From the NCBI GenBank assembly GCA_008921705.1, contig VFFE01007188.1, forward strand, positions 1,103,443 through 1,167,442: a DNA stretch of 64,000 nucleotides, in the 5' to 3' direction. Origin of the DNA: Burhinus oedicnemus. Taxonomy: Eukaryota > Chordata > Aves > Charadriiformes > Burhinidae. The notes below the pieces were generated by a model. That model was not told the DNA's origin and ran no database searches. It saw only the letters and a program-made list of their open reading frames with translations. Positions 24,431 through 36,003 of the stretch are shown here, piece by piece. Position numbers and translations under genes: made by a program. The stretch's first letter is position 1. The number at the start of each line of letters is the position of its first letter.

Positions 24431-26788
24431 CAGGCAAACAGACAACTTCAGAAATTGAATTGTATGTATGTGTAATCTAGTGTTGAAGCATATTTCTGAC
24501 ATTAAAGTAGTATGTTTTTGTGTAATTAAGTTTGCTTTAATTAGAGCTCACTTTTTATTAATCATAATATTTTCTGCCCAAAATGTTTCTGCACATTAAA
24601 AATTAATGTAGCTAATGTAAAAAGCATACTTAAATTGACTGTATCAATTTGCTGAGTCAACCGTTACTTAAATTATCAGTATATTTTATTTCAAGCTATT
24701 TACTTTGCTTTAAATATGCCAGGTGAATGTCTTTTCAGGAGTTTTTTGTATGAAAACTTTAAAGATTTAAAATTTATCTATCCTTAGTCAGGGTAGGGGG
24801 ATTACATTACTACAATTCATAGCTTAAAATGTCTTTGAGCCAACTATGGCACTTTGTCTTGATGGAGCAGCAGATTTTTCCCCCCAAATCAATCGCTGTC
24901 TCCTAGGTAAACAATTAAATATTGGAAAAGTCTTTACTTAATATCTCACTTCCCCTCCCCCTTCTTCTGATGTAAAGACGGATCCTTCCTTCCTTCTTTC
25001 TTTCTTCATTTCTTTCTCTCTTCTCTTCCTCTTTCACTTTCTCTTATCCAAAAGACAGAAAACTCACTTGCAGTGAGTAATTGTGTTTTTAAGGAAAGCA
25101 ATCAAGAGCTGGGAATGAACTACACTTGTCAGTTGCATTCTACAGCTATGACGAGCTAAAATGTGCCAGCTGTACAGCTTGTCCACAGCTGTTGTCTTTC
25201 AAATCTTTGTATAATATTCATTTTCTCTCCAACATTTACAGAGTTTATAACTGCAGTGAGAGTTGATCAAAATTACTCTAGTATAGAACACTGCTAGTAT
25301 AATAGCTTTTACTTTTAAGCTATGCATAAGGGAATCTATGCCAGAAATATTTCTTCACATAATGCTTAAGACTGCACAGATGTCTGCATTTGATCTAAGA
25401 AGGCATAATTAAGGAGGAAATGCTGACAGAAATACACTATACATACCACCAACTACAGCAGAAATAAAGTACGTAGACTAAAGCTGAAATGCTAGTGTTG
25501 GGGGAGGAGAATATGCAGTGAACAAAATACGTCACCTATATAGTTTGACTGTAAACTGAAAGACCAATATAGAGGGGGGAAATAAACAAGCAAAAAAAAC
25601 CAAATATGAACCAAAAAATAACCCACCACCAACAAAAAAAACTTCAGTAGCATCAACTGATCAATACTGGAACTTCTCTAGATCATTTTTTTAGTGTATG
25701 AGTACTTGTACTACCAGTTCATAGCAAACTGGGAGAAGAAAACCTGTTCAAGAGGCAGATTAAATATAAATGGGTGTATGTGTAAATGTGCATACATGTA
25801 TATGAGTTTAAACTTCAGTGATGAAACCTTAACACTATAAAATTTTGGACAGATGGAGAAAAACAACATACTGTCTCACCTGTACAAGGAGCATCTGTTT
25901 CTTTGCTTACTTAGATTTTTTTTTATATCCCATGAGATCTATTGCAGAGCCACAGCTGATTTGGCAGTTGCTGAATAGCTGGTTTCTGTGCCAAAAATGC
26001 ATGTAGTCTGACATGCTCCTGAAGTCCAGGGGGAACCGTACAGTCTGGCTTTGTCTATTATGATAAATAAAAAACAAACCAGGGACAAGTCCCTGACTCT
26101 GAAATCTAAGGTGGTACAGATTCACTTTCATTCCCATTATTTTGGGCAATAACCTCAATGGCAGATTTATACTACAGACGTAGTTGGAATGACTCAGATA
26201 TGAGCTGCAAAGTAGAGAGATAGAAAATATGTAGTGCTCAAAGAGTGTTCAAACTTTTCCTTTGGCTATCTTTTCTTCAGAAGTACAGATATGCTGTCTG
26301 AGACTTCTGTAGTCTTACTGAGAACAAATCAACTATTAGAGATGTTACCATACACATAAATAGTACCCAGAATAACTCGGTAGGTTGTTGGAAATGAGAA
26401 ATTATATAATGTGTGTTTTTATATATATGCACACAAATATATATACATAGTAATATGCATTTTTATAAATCTACATAAAAATATACATAGATATACAGGT
26501 GCAGAGACACACAGAATTATATAAACATACAGCTGTATCTATATATTCTTGTTTTTCTTAAAAAGCTGTAGCTGGACAAAAGTGAAGTAGGCTCTAGTTT
26601 TTGTGCCTTGATGTAATCCTCTAGTGGGAGAGGTGGGAGGTTTCTCTCCTAGCTGAAGCTAACTGGGGATGTGAAGCTAAGGAAGCTTTCTGGCAATAGG
26701 AAAAGAGAATATAGACTGTAGGGATGAAGTAGCATACACAGTCACTGAGGGCAATTCAGCTTCTGACTTTCCGACAGCATTCCAACAA
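24431..26788. other. Unassigned AT-rich DNA with microsatellite tracts
   Basis: No gene. It holds a pyrimidine-only tract (24983-25045), an A/C-rich stretch (about 25595-25640) and a TA/CA tract (about 26410-26545). The 24540-24720 interval is clean, repeat-free, AT-rich sequence that could be a conserved non-coding element, but nothing here proves it. Confidence 0.5.
24983..25045 (+). repeat. Polypyrimidine tract (TTCC/TTTC)n
   Basis: Nearly uninterrupted C/T sequence with TTCC then TTTC units. Homopurine-homopyrimidine DNA of this kind can form triplexes; that is inference. Confidence 0.8.
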
Positions 26789-27358
26789 ATGTCCATGGCT
26801 ATCCAGATGGTGACAGAAGTCTTTGTTGCAAAGGTCTCTGTGAAGGTATCTTTAGCTAGATTGGGTAAGACTTCTCACACTGGTTCTTATGAACCCTTAT
26901 ACCCAGTTGATCTATGGTGCTGTGTGACCAAGCATCTGCATGATCCATTGTTACTATCTCAAAACGACCACAAAACCTCTCTGAAGCACCATAACTATTT
27001 GCAAAAATATATTCTGTGTGATCATTTCTGCATCTTCAGAAACAGTTTATGCTCAGTACTTATGTGTTTTATCAATGCACAGTTTGGTCAATTCTACAGC
27101 AGAAACTATGTGGGGATAGTATTTGGGGTGGTCAGATTTTCCATGTCAATCAACACATTCAAGCATACAAACATTGCCTATCAATTGCAAAAAGCACATC
27201 AGAAGCTGCCTGGAGGAGAATCATTGGGATTATATGAAATTGACACCCACAGAGCATCTGTACCAATGAATCAAATATTTTGTTGTAAGGGCAGCTGGGA
27301 GTTCAGTCAATCGCTTTGTCTCAGGGTGGTCCATTTTCTCATCTATGCAGATGACTAG
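26789..27358 (+). other. 189-codon open frame of unknown nature
   Basis: The longest open frame in the window, starting at a true ATG (26789) and ending in a TAG stop. I do not recognise the translation: no signal peptide, no obvious domain, and His- and Cys-containing runs without a spaced zinc-finger pattern. The opposite strand of the same block also has partly open frames (for example 27230-27418), so the coding strand, if any, is undecided. At roughly 36% GC, random DNA would give a frame this long in 64 kb only rarely (order of 1 in 100 by a simple stop-codon estimate). It may be a relic of a DNA transposon or retrocopied gene, or chance. Confidence 0.25.
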
Positions 27359-30300
27359 CCAGGGAGTTCCTCGAACATCCAAAGAATTGATGACAAAGTG
27401 TGATAGCAGGTACCCCATAACTGTTAATTACAGGACAATCTCAAATGTCTCCTTCATATCACACTAATTATTTAAATTCCACAGCTCTTGTTGCATTTTG
27501 AGATGCCCTAAGGTATCTCTTCTTGATGTCTAGCTGCTGTTTCAAAATGTGAGTATCTATTGGTGCTGTCATAACCTTCAGACTTGTTCAGATGTTCTGT
27601 GTATCTGAGGGCATTTCAAATGATACTAGACACAAATGTTTAGACAACTTATATGAGTTTCAATGAACTTCAGTGGGGAATTTGACACATAGCAAACATC
27701 CAGGCTACATGTAGATATCTATATTTAGGTATTTATCTATAAGCTGAATTTCATCCTATGACAATCCTTGTAAAGGTGGGAAACAGGCATACAAGTCTCA
27801 AGAAACATTTAGATGAATAGTAAGTGAATCAATGCTGATGTAGTACATATTATGTGCTGAAACCCTGAGAGGGTGTATGCTATGGAGACAGAAATTTCTT
27901 TCATGTTGCATCCAGTTCTTTAATAATCTTTAGCATATTTGAAAGTTTCTGCTCTCAGAGCTATCTCCATGACCACAAAAAGGTCAGTGAGCTCATACCT
28001 ACAGGATCAAGTTCTGGTATCCAGTAGGTTTCTTAGGCATATATATACATACATATATGTATGTATATCTGTACTGATAGATATATGGTCACATACATTC
28101 ACATATTTATGTTTATATTATTTTCTAGGCTTTATGGACCTCCAGAAAGAAGTAAAGCGAAGGCTAATATTTTTCATACTTGATTGGAATAAAATTCAAT
28201 GTAAGAGAAAAAAAGTGTTACTTGCTACGGACTTTATTAATGTTTATTTCTCATAGATTAAATGCTTTCAGGTATATTTACTGTTGAAAACAAACTTTGG
28301 TGGTTTTGGACATCTCCAGAAGGACATTGCAATACTCAACCATGAGTCAATGAAGAAGGGTGTTTGAATTCTTACTTGAGGATCAGCAGTTCTAATATTT
28401 CACTACTTGAAAATGGTACTAATTAGTCAGCTTTAAAGCAAGTTTTTAATGCATCTGCATGCCTGGAATTTATTGTTTGTCAACTTGCCATTCAAATTAA
28501 ATTTGATTAGCTTAAGCCATTTTTACATATCTGTTCTGTTATGAGGTTTCTTAAGGCACAGTATGAAATTGTAAATGTATCATTATAGGTCATTACAATT
28601 TAAAAAATTAATTATTAGTTCAAGATATTAATTATTTTAAATACTTATCACATTAAATTAAATTTTTAAATGACATTATTAAATATTATGTGTACACAGG
28701 TAATTATAATACTTTGTATGTGGTTTACAATAAAAATTTTAAAAGACAAAACAATATTTAGAAAAAAAAATTAAACAGTACAAGCAGCCCTCACAATTTA
28801 ACTCTGTTAATTTTAAAATCAAAGATACGTACCTAAAGCCTAGTGATGAGTTTGTTTCAGTCTTTTAATGACCTGAAGGAACAACTCGGAAAAAAAAGTA
28901 TTTTTTGCATGATGAATAGAGAAGGCTATACGCATGGCAGACCAAAGGTCCATGTATACCTACTAACTTCCTCACTGCAAAAGTCAAAATCAGTCAGACA
29001 GTAATAAGATACAAGATATGTAGAGGTTAGTCTTCTGAGCATTCTTTGTTGTGTACTGATTTGATCAAAAAAGTTGAGGTCGACTTCCCTGCTTCTGAAC
29101 AGGTCAGACAGTTTAGGTGTTTTGCATATAGTCAAGTGAAGAATAAAAGATTTAGCTGTGACATGAGAGCTGTTTATATAAATTGAGACAACAAGTGACA
29201 GAACTTTGGCTTATTCACCTCCATAGCTTCACTGACTTGGATTTTGCATCAATATGGCAACTCAAGAAGTAAAACTAATTACCTGGCTGAATTATGAAAT
29301 GGTTTTTGACAGATGTATTGTGACTGAATTGTAAATATTAATTTAAAAGATGCTGTATTAAGCTCTTATAAGAAACACTGAAGAGTAAGAAAATGGAACA
29401 TATAACACCATAAGCAGGTACATGTACAAACAAAAATATTCTTGTGAGTAAAGAAAATTTACTGTTCAATTTTTTTAAGTTTTGTATAATATAAAAATAT
29501 TCTGAAGTGCACTACAGTGAACAAATATTAGGAATAAATAAAATAATCTACTACTAGAATACTTACAGTTAATACTTCACATGTGCAACATTTTGCTGAA
29601 GTGTTTTCTCCTAAAAGGAGACTACTTATTGTCCCCAACTTTTCTAAATCTAACTAAAATTGTATTTAAAGAGATTTGGACTCAAAGGTAGGATAGTCAG
29701 TTTTGGGGAAATAGCTAGCATGATTAAAATAAAGTTACTATATGTTGACATACGTACAAAAAAATTAATATTTTAATCTGTTCTATATTGAAAAATGATG
29801 GAGACAAAAATGTGCATTCAAGCAAGACATGTATAGATCAACAACACTTAGCTGATGAACTGCAAATGAGTGTCTTTTATATGGGGGACAGCAAATTGCG
29901 TAGAAAAAACAATTGACGAAATGTTTAAACTTGATCCTGCAACTTTTGATCGTAGTGACTGCAGCATTTGTGTGTGAAATCATTGTAATACTTACATATA
30001 TTTGTCTACTTCAGTGAGAAAATCCTATACATTCAGACTTGGTCACAGAATTTGGATGTATTCACATGATCTGTAAGCTTTTAGATGTCATTACCTAAAA
30101 TGAAACTGAACCTGTAACCTTTCCTGGCACATAACATGTCTGTTTCTATGAAAAAAAAACCTCACTGGAGTTTATATAGTTCCACGCAAGAAGAGGAATC
30201 CCCCCATTCAAATCTGCAAAGAATTCCTAAGGAATGTACCAATCCACTTAAACCAAATGTTTCAGTGATGTTCTAACAGCTTCGGGATATGATTTAAATG

Positions 30301-33129
30301 AGTCTTACAAAGTTATAGCTCTTTATCTGAGATTAGTTAAAAGATACAGTCTTTGAAATAGCCGACATAAAAAAAAAAACCAAACCCCAAACAACAAAGA
30401 TATTGTTTGTTGAGTAGTAAGCCATGTAAGCTTGTTTCCCAAGTATATGTTTCCTATAGTATCTGTTCAGCCTACTGTCACTTATTCAGAGTTGAACTTG
30501 TAATGGTTGGCCAGCTGTAATCTCTTCTGCACCGTACCTTTAGCTCCTACCCAACTATAAAGGACAATTCATTGTATCTGCATCATTTTTTATTCACAAG
30601 ACACTCATTTGTACTGTTATTTTCTACAAGTTGCCAAATTTCAAGGAGCTGTAGGACTATGAAGACTCCTATCTCTAACTCTATTTGGAATTATTAAAAA
30701 TTTCACAGTAGTAAAGAGGCCAGGAACAAAAAAGGCAGAGGCAGACTTTATAAAAGCTAGCTTTAGTGGAACAAACAAACAAACAAAAGAAACAAACTCA
30801 TTCCTGTTCTTTAAAAATTGATAAGTACATAGTTGATTATTAGGCATTGTAGAGAAATCATACTTTCTTCTAATTGGCTTTTTTTTTCATAAATGAAGTT
30901 AAAAAGACCAAACAATTGTAAGCTTCTTTCTTTCATTATAATTCAAAAATGAGTAAAGAAGCAATAATAAAGCTTTTGAATTTCAATCTTAAAACGTGTC
31001 ATTCTACGAACAGTAGAACTAAAACTAGGCTTCACATGAATTTCAGTTATTTACCTCCTGCAGCATTCAGCCACTAACCTGCTTTCTCTCAGCTGCTTGA
31101 GAGACCCTTGTAAAACTTGGCAGAAATTGCTCAGGTACAGAAGTTTTTCATGTGAGGAGGAGGAGGAGGGGAAGTGAGTAAAACTAAGATGTAGTTACAA
31201 GCACCCAGACAGCTATAGCTTATTCCTAAGTCTCATTTAACTGAATAAATAAGAGAAACCAAAAAAATAAAACCCAAACAAAAAATTACCCTCCAAAACC
31301 CACAAGTTACAGTGACATATCTCTACCTATTATCGTAGCACGTCATGCAAAAAGTGCTAAACTACCCTGCTCCACATTGGTCAGTCTGAGTGTTATAACA
31401 GGAACTATTTCAAAGAGATGAGTCAGAATGAAGAAGAAATAATGTTTTTTTTTTTTCCGTAACTGAATTATTGATTCTTTTCCAATACGTTATTCGTTAT
31501 TTTCCAATCTTGTCACAGATGAGAAAAAGCTAGGAATCTGTCTCCAGGTACATAGAAGAACAAGGAGAGCTCTATGGCTTCGTGTTTTTGCACAGAAACA
31601 TGCTTTGTGTTATGTAGATTATCACGAGTTCTTCTCCAAGCCTAAGAGAGTTTGAATTAATTAAGAAATTAAAAGTTGTCTGAGAATACAGGTTCAGAGG
31701 ATTAGCTGAACTGAGCATGCAACAGTTAATAATGGGGACTGTGGTTAGAACTGATGAGGAATTTTTCAGTAATCATGAACGTGCTGAAATCTTCATAAGA
31801 ATGTATTGATCACAGTGGTCACATCAGCTAAATTTCCTTGGATCTAGGGTGAAATGGCTCATGAAAAAGAAAGGTTACTATTGAATAATCAGCTGTTAGG
31901 GTACTCATTAGACTGAGACTCCTTTGTTCAAGTCTCAGACTGATGATTTAGAACAGAGTTGATCTTGAAATAATAGATATTGAAGCCTGAGATAGTCAGC
32001 AAAGGTTTCCTTTGTAATCAATACAGAAGAATTGACATTTAGAAAAGTGATTTATGTTAATCTGAAATGGATATCTAAAAATATTAGATGAATCATACTC
32101 TGGAAATGTGTTTCCTTTATCATAGACTTTAGAGGACATCTTATTTTTAGAAAATGATTTTAGGGAGATAAATTTATGTTTCTAATCAATTCTTCATTGC
32201 CATCTGTCTTTTCTTCTGACCAGTCCCCTTCAAATGTACCCATTTTGAAGGCTGTGTAAGACCTCACCAACTACACATTGGTCTACTAAGTTGTACCAGT
32301 TACCTAAGTGCTCTGTCTCACCTGATTATGTTTTATATTCAAAATATAAAATACAGAGTTTCAACTTTCTGCTATGACTTTTCATGTACAGATATTAAAA
32401 GGTCTCATTTTTGCCTACACAGGAATCAAAAAATTCTTAAATTAAAAAAAAAAAATCAACATGAGGAAAATATTTTTTCACTTTGAGCTCAGTTTTGAAG
32501 GAAAACTAGAGATTAAACCAGACAATTTAAAGTTCTACTGTTTAGAGTAGAGTTCCAGAGAAAACTGGTAATTGTATATTTATATAGATTAGTGTTTCCC
32601 CCAAACAAAACATACAACTTTTTTTTTTAAATAGCACTAGTTTGGGTTTTTTTAAATATGTGTTTTAAAGTGTTTTTAATGCTATGCTTAATTCTTTTAG
32701 AAATGGCCTAGCTAAGAAGTATTTTCATATGTGTTCAGAGTAGCTGTATGTATTCTTAGGAACTGAAGAAAAAAATCACATTGTAACTGCTCAACAGCAG
32801 TAATTTGTGACCAAGGAATTACCCGGCACAGAGGGCAAAAAGAACCAACTACAGAACAAGAAAGACAATGACTCCAGATAAGAGACTGAAGTTTGTTGAT
32901 GAGATAAGAAATGCTGCAGTATTTTCTTGTAATAATCATGGAATATGAGTGCTCAGGGACCCCTTTCAGTAAACAGAACTGGCTCTGGGGGATGAAGTCA
33001 ACACCAGTTAAGGTGCTTGAAGTTGATGCTCACAGGTTCGCTGTTGGTGCGAGTGTGTATGAGGAATTGACTCATGATACGTCTTTGCAGAGTCCTTGCA
33101 AAACCACTTATGGAGGTAGTAGGACTCTA
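27359..33129. other. Unassigned AT-rich DNA
   Basis: About 5.8 kb with no gene. A perfect 26-bp palindrome lies at 28043-28068. A/C-rich low-complexity stretches occur near 30366-30400 and 31258-31290, and a GAG-type triplet run near 31154-31171. The block 27560-27860 has some wording like the decayed repeat family but is too diverged to assign. Confidence 0.5.
28043..28068. repeat. Perfect 26-bp AT-rich palindrome
   Basis: Centred on ACATATATGT (28051-28060), with eight further paired bases on each side, no mismatch and no spacer. It sits in a TA/CATA-rich microsatellite-like stretch (28038-28080). Cruciform formation is possible but not shown. Confidence 0.9.
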
Positions 33130-33507
33130 CCCAGTGCCCATGTAAACAAAGGCAAGTGCAAGGTCCTGCACCTGGGTCGGGGTAATCCTCAATATCAATA
33201 CAGACTGGGGGATGAATAGATTAGAGCAGCCCTGCAGAGAAGGACTTGGGGGTATTGGCAGATGAAAAATTGGACATGAGCCAGCAATGTGCTCTCGCAG
33301 CCCAAAAAGCCGACTGTATCCTGGACTGTATCAAAAGAAGTGTAGCCAGCAGGTCAAGGGAGATGATTCTGCCCCTCTACTCTACTCCTGTGGGACCCCA
33401 CCTGGAGTACCACACCCAGCTCTGCAGTCCCCCATACAAGTCAGACATGGACTTATTGGAGCAGGTCCAGAGGAGGGCCACAAAAATTATCAGAGGGGTC
33501 TGTAGTT
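33130..33507 (+). mobile_element. CR1 LINE fragment, + strand, lacking its 3' end
   Basis: The + strand reads CR1 ORF2 sequence downstream of the RT palm: VNKGKCKVLHLGRGNPQYQY, then [20 protein letters not shown], then [20 protein letters not shown] and [17 protein letters not shown] frame change near 33220-33246 separates the first part from the rest. Unlike other copies it stops inside ORF2 at about 33507, directly before a T-rich run (33508-33527), and has no octamer tail. LINE copies are normally truncated at the 5' side, so the 3' part was removed or displaced later. The left boundary is irregular. Confidence 0.9.
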
Positions 33508-35402
33508 TTACTTTTTTTTTTTTTCTAATTAGATCAAAATAGAGATAGAAATCAAATAGTGACATTTCCGTGAATTAATTGTGGGGTGAGTTGTGGAGGG
33601 AGAACTTTCTTAGAGGCGCTGTGCATTTTCAGGACAGAACAAGTAGCTGATCAGTTTTTGGAATCCCTGATTTCATAATGTCTCCAGAAACTGTAGAAAG
33701 CACAGTGCAGATCATCTGATAATCCTTCAAAAGAGCAGAATTCCTCAGTTTTTCGTTATGGGAATTTTTTAATGCTTCTGTGCCATTAATACAAAGGATA
33801 ACACAAACCAGCATAAACTTGTTCTCTACACAGACCATGAGTAATTAATGACTATCTTTTTTTTTTTTAATTTCCATATACTTGTTTTGAAACAGTCAAA
33901 ATTTGGCCGGTATGTCATCTCTTGCAAGACTAACAAACACACAATATATTTCAAGTCTTAGAAAATAATCTTCTTAAAAGAAACTATCTTCTATAAAGCA
34001 CTGCTTTCAAACACATTTTGTTTAAAAATTAATCATGGTTAAGAAGCGATTAGTACATGCTGGTACATTATATTAATATGTGAGAAAAAATGTAAAAGAT
34101 CACCTATAATTATTTCATTTTCCTTGAATTAGTTAAAACTAATATTTCTGAACCTATTTTTTAAAGATGCACTTTTTGTTGTTTCATCAGCATGTACGAC
34201 TTAAAGGTCAAAGCAAATGGAATTTAGTCTAGGTTCTGCCATAGACTTTAATTTTTCCATTAAGCACAATAAGCTTTGAATTTGGTCTGTTATCAGTAAG
34301 CAGGTTCGTTGCCCAGCAAATTTAGTCACAAAATTGTTTAAACTGAGACTTTCTTATTAAAGTATGAGTTATTATAATGCACCCTCATAGAATGTATTTG
34401 ATTAGAAATTAATGAAAGAACCCATAGAGGAGAAAAAGAAAAGACTGTCTCTTGGGTTTGAAATTAATTTAATGTTTGTTTAATGAAATTAGAATTTTAC
34501 CTTTCTAATAAACTCTCTCCCTTATAAAAATTGACTTAATGACTGGAATGAATATGATATTGGATTAAAGAAATGAATTTGAAGTAATCATTTCAGTCTT
34601 TTCAGTTTAACTGTTGGGTTTTTTATATATATAACAACTTTAAAGACATTTCCTGATGTATTTTCAGGATCTGATCTTAACAAATACTAGGTGATTCAAT
34701 AGGTTAGTACTGTCTTTTCTAAGGATCTATGGTCTACTCTAACTTCTGTGCAATGAAAGGAAATAAAGAGTTCTCCTATTCAAAGAAAAAATGTTTAAAT
34801 CTCAAATCAGGTCTGCTTGATGAATTCCTAGTATAAAAGACCTATTTACTTGATTACAAACAGCTGAAATGGCCATATGGTTGAACCATCAGCCAGGGAA
34901 CAAAGTAATTGTCCCATGGATAACAATAATGTGAACAATCTTTTAAAATATTCAGCATCATATCCAAGTTTGAGGTATCCTGTCATGTCGTAATTTCTCA
35001 GTGGATTTTTCCTAGATTCTAACTTATTTGTGAACATCACCGTGTTATTGTTTTCCATAAAGTTTCTTCCATCACACAAATTCTAATTAAAAGTCAAGAG
35101 TAGTACAAGAAAACATTGTTTACAGGTTCATACAGATTGTTACTCAGTCTTATTGTTAGTAGATGTAGGTTTATTCTTACATGTCTATGCTTTTAATTGC
35201 ACTTTTAATACTATCTATAATATTGAATTATAAAAAAGAATTTTCACATTCAGTGGCAATAAATAATTACCTCTGCTTAGTATTTTTTCCAAAAAAAATT
35301 TGAAAGAGAAAATTATTCCTGATATTCTTTGATTAAATAAGAAAGAATAGTCAACTTTGAATGTTCCTGTCAATGTATGCAGCTAATGTATTTAATGCAG
35401 AC
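33508..35402. other. Unassigned AT-rich DNA
   Basis: Begins with a T-rich run immediately after the CR1 break. No gene or other repeat recognised. A second T run lies near 33860. Confidence 0.5.
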
Positions 35403-35666
35403 TGTCATGGTTCCAGCTGGGATGGAGTTAACTTTCTTGCTAGCACCTGGTGTGGGCCTATGTTTTGGATTCAGGATGAAAGTAGTGTTGATAGCACACT
35501 GGCGTTTTTAGTTGTTGCTAAGCAGACAAAACCTTTTCTGCTCCTCATACTGCCCCACCAGCGAGTAGGCTGGGAGTGTACAAGAAGTTGGGAGGGAATA
35601 CAGCTGGAACACCTGACGCCGTCTGACCAAAGGGATATTCCATACCATATGATCTCATGCTCAGCA

Positions 35667-35673
35667 TATAAAA
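35667..35673 (+). promoter_or_regulatory. LTR TATA box
   Basis: TATAAAA about 190 bp upstream of the ATTAAA signal, in U3 position. The equivalent site in the LTR at 21975 reads 'cagcaacagaag' and has lost the box. Promoter activity is not shown. Confidence 0.6.
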
Positions 35674-35854
35674 TTGGGGGAAGAAGAAGGAAGGGAGAGA
35701 CATTTGGCGTTATGGCATTTTGTCTTCCCAAGAAACCATTACATGAGATGGAGCCCCGCTTTCCTGGAGATGGCTGAACACCTGCCTGCCGATGGGAAGC
35801 AGTGAACAAATTCCTTATTTTGCTTTCCCTATGCATGCAGCTTTTGCTTTTCTT

Positions 35855-35860
35855 ATTAAA
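35855..35860 (+). promoter_or_regulatory. LTR poly(A) signal ATTAAA
   Basis: The hexamer is followed by a T-rich, GT-containing region typical of U5. The matching hexamer in the other LTR is at 22386-22391. Confidence 0.55.
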
Positions 35861-36003
35861 CTGCCTTTATTTCAACCCACGAGTTTTCTCACTTTTACTC
35901 TTCCCATTTTCTCCTCTATCCCCATCAGGGGGAGTGAGTCAGTGGCTGTGTGGTTCTAGTTGCTGGCCTGTGATATGGGCTTTTCATTGTGGTTAAAAAT
36001 GCA

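Larger units (their letters stand above)
35403..36003 (+). mobile_element. Solo LTR of an endogenous retrovirus, about 600 bp
   Basis: It starts TGTCATGG (35403) and shares with the LTR at 21975 the blocks 'ctgaccaaagggatattcc' and 'catgctcagc', plus the general layout. A TATA box TATAAAA lies at 35667-35673 and an ATTAAA poly(A) signal at 35855-35860, so U3, R and U5 are all represented. The 3' end is less clear: GGTTAAAAATGCA could end in CA at 36003. I find no convincing target duplication. A 138-codon open frame (35361-35777) crosses the left LTR edge and is not a viral gene. No internal retroviral genes adjoin. Confidence 0.88.

Noticed and set aside
35361..35777. 138-codon open frame as a gene
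   Set aside because: It crosses the LTR edge and translates U3 sequence; the opposite strand is equally open (35471-35836).
21975..36003. A provirus bounded by the two same-orientation LTRs
   Set aside because: The left LTR has its own perfect target duplication. The 12.9 kb between them holds CR1 copies in both orientations and no gag, pol or env similarity.
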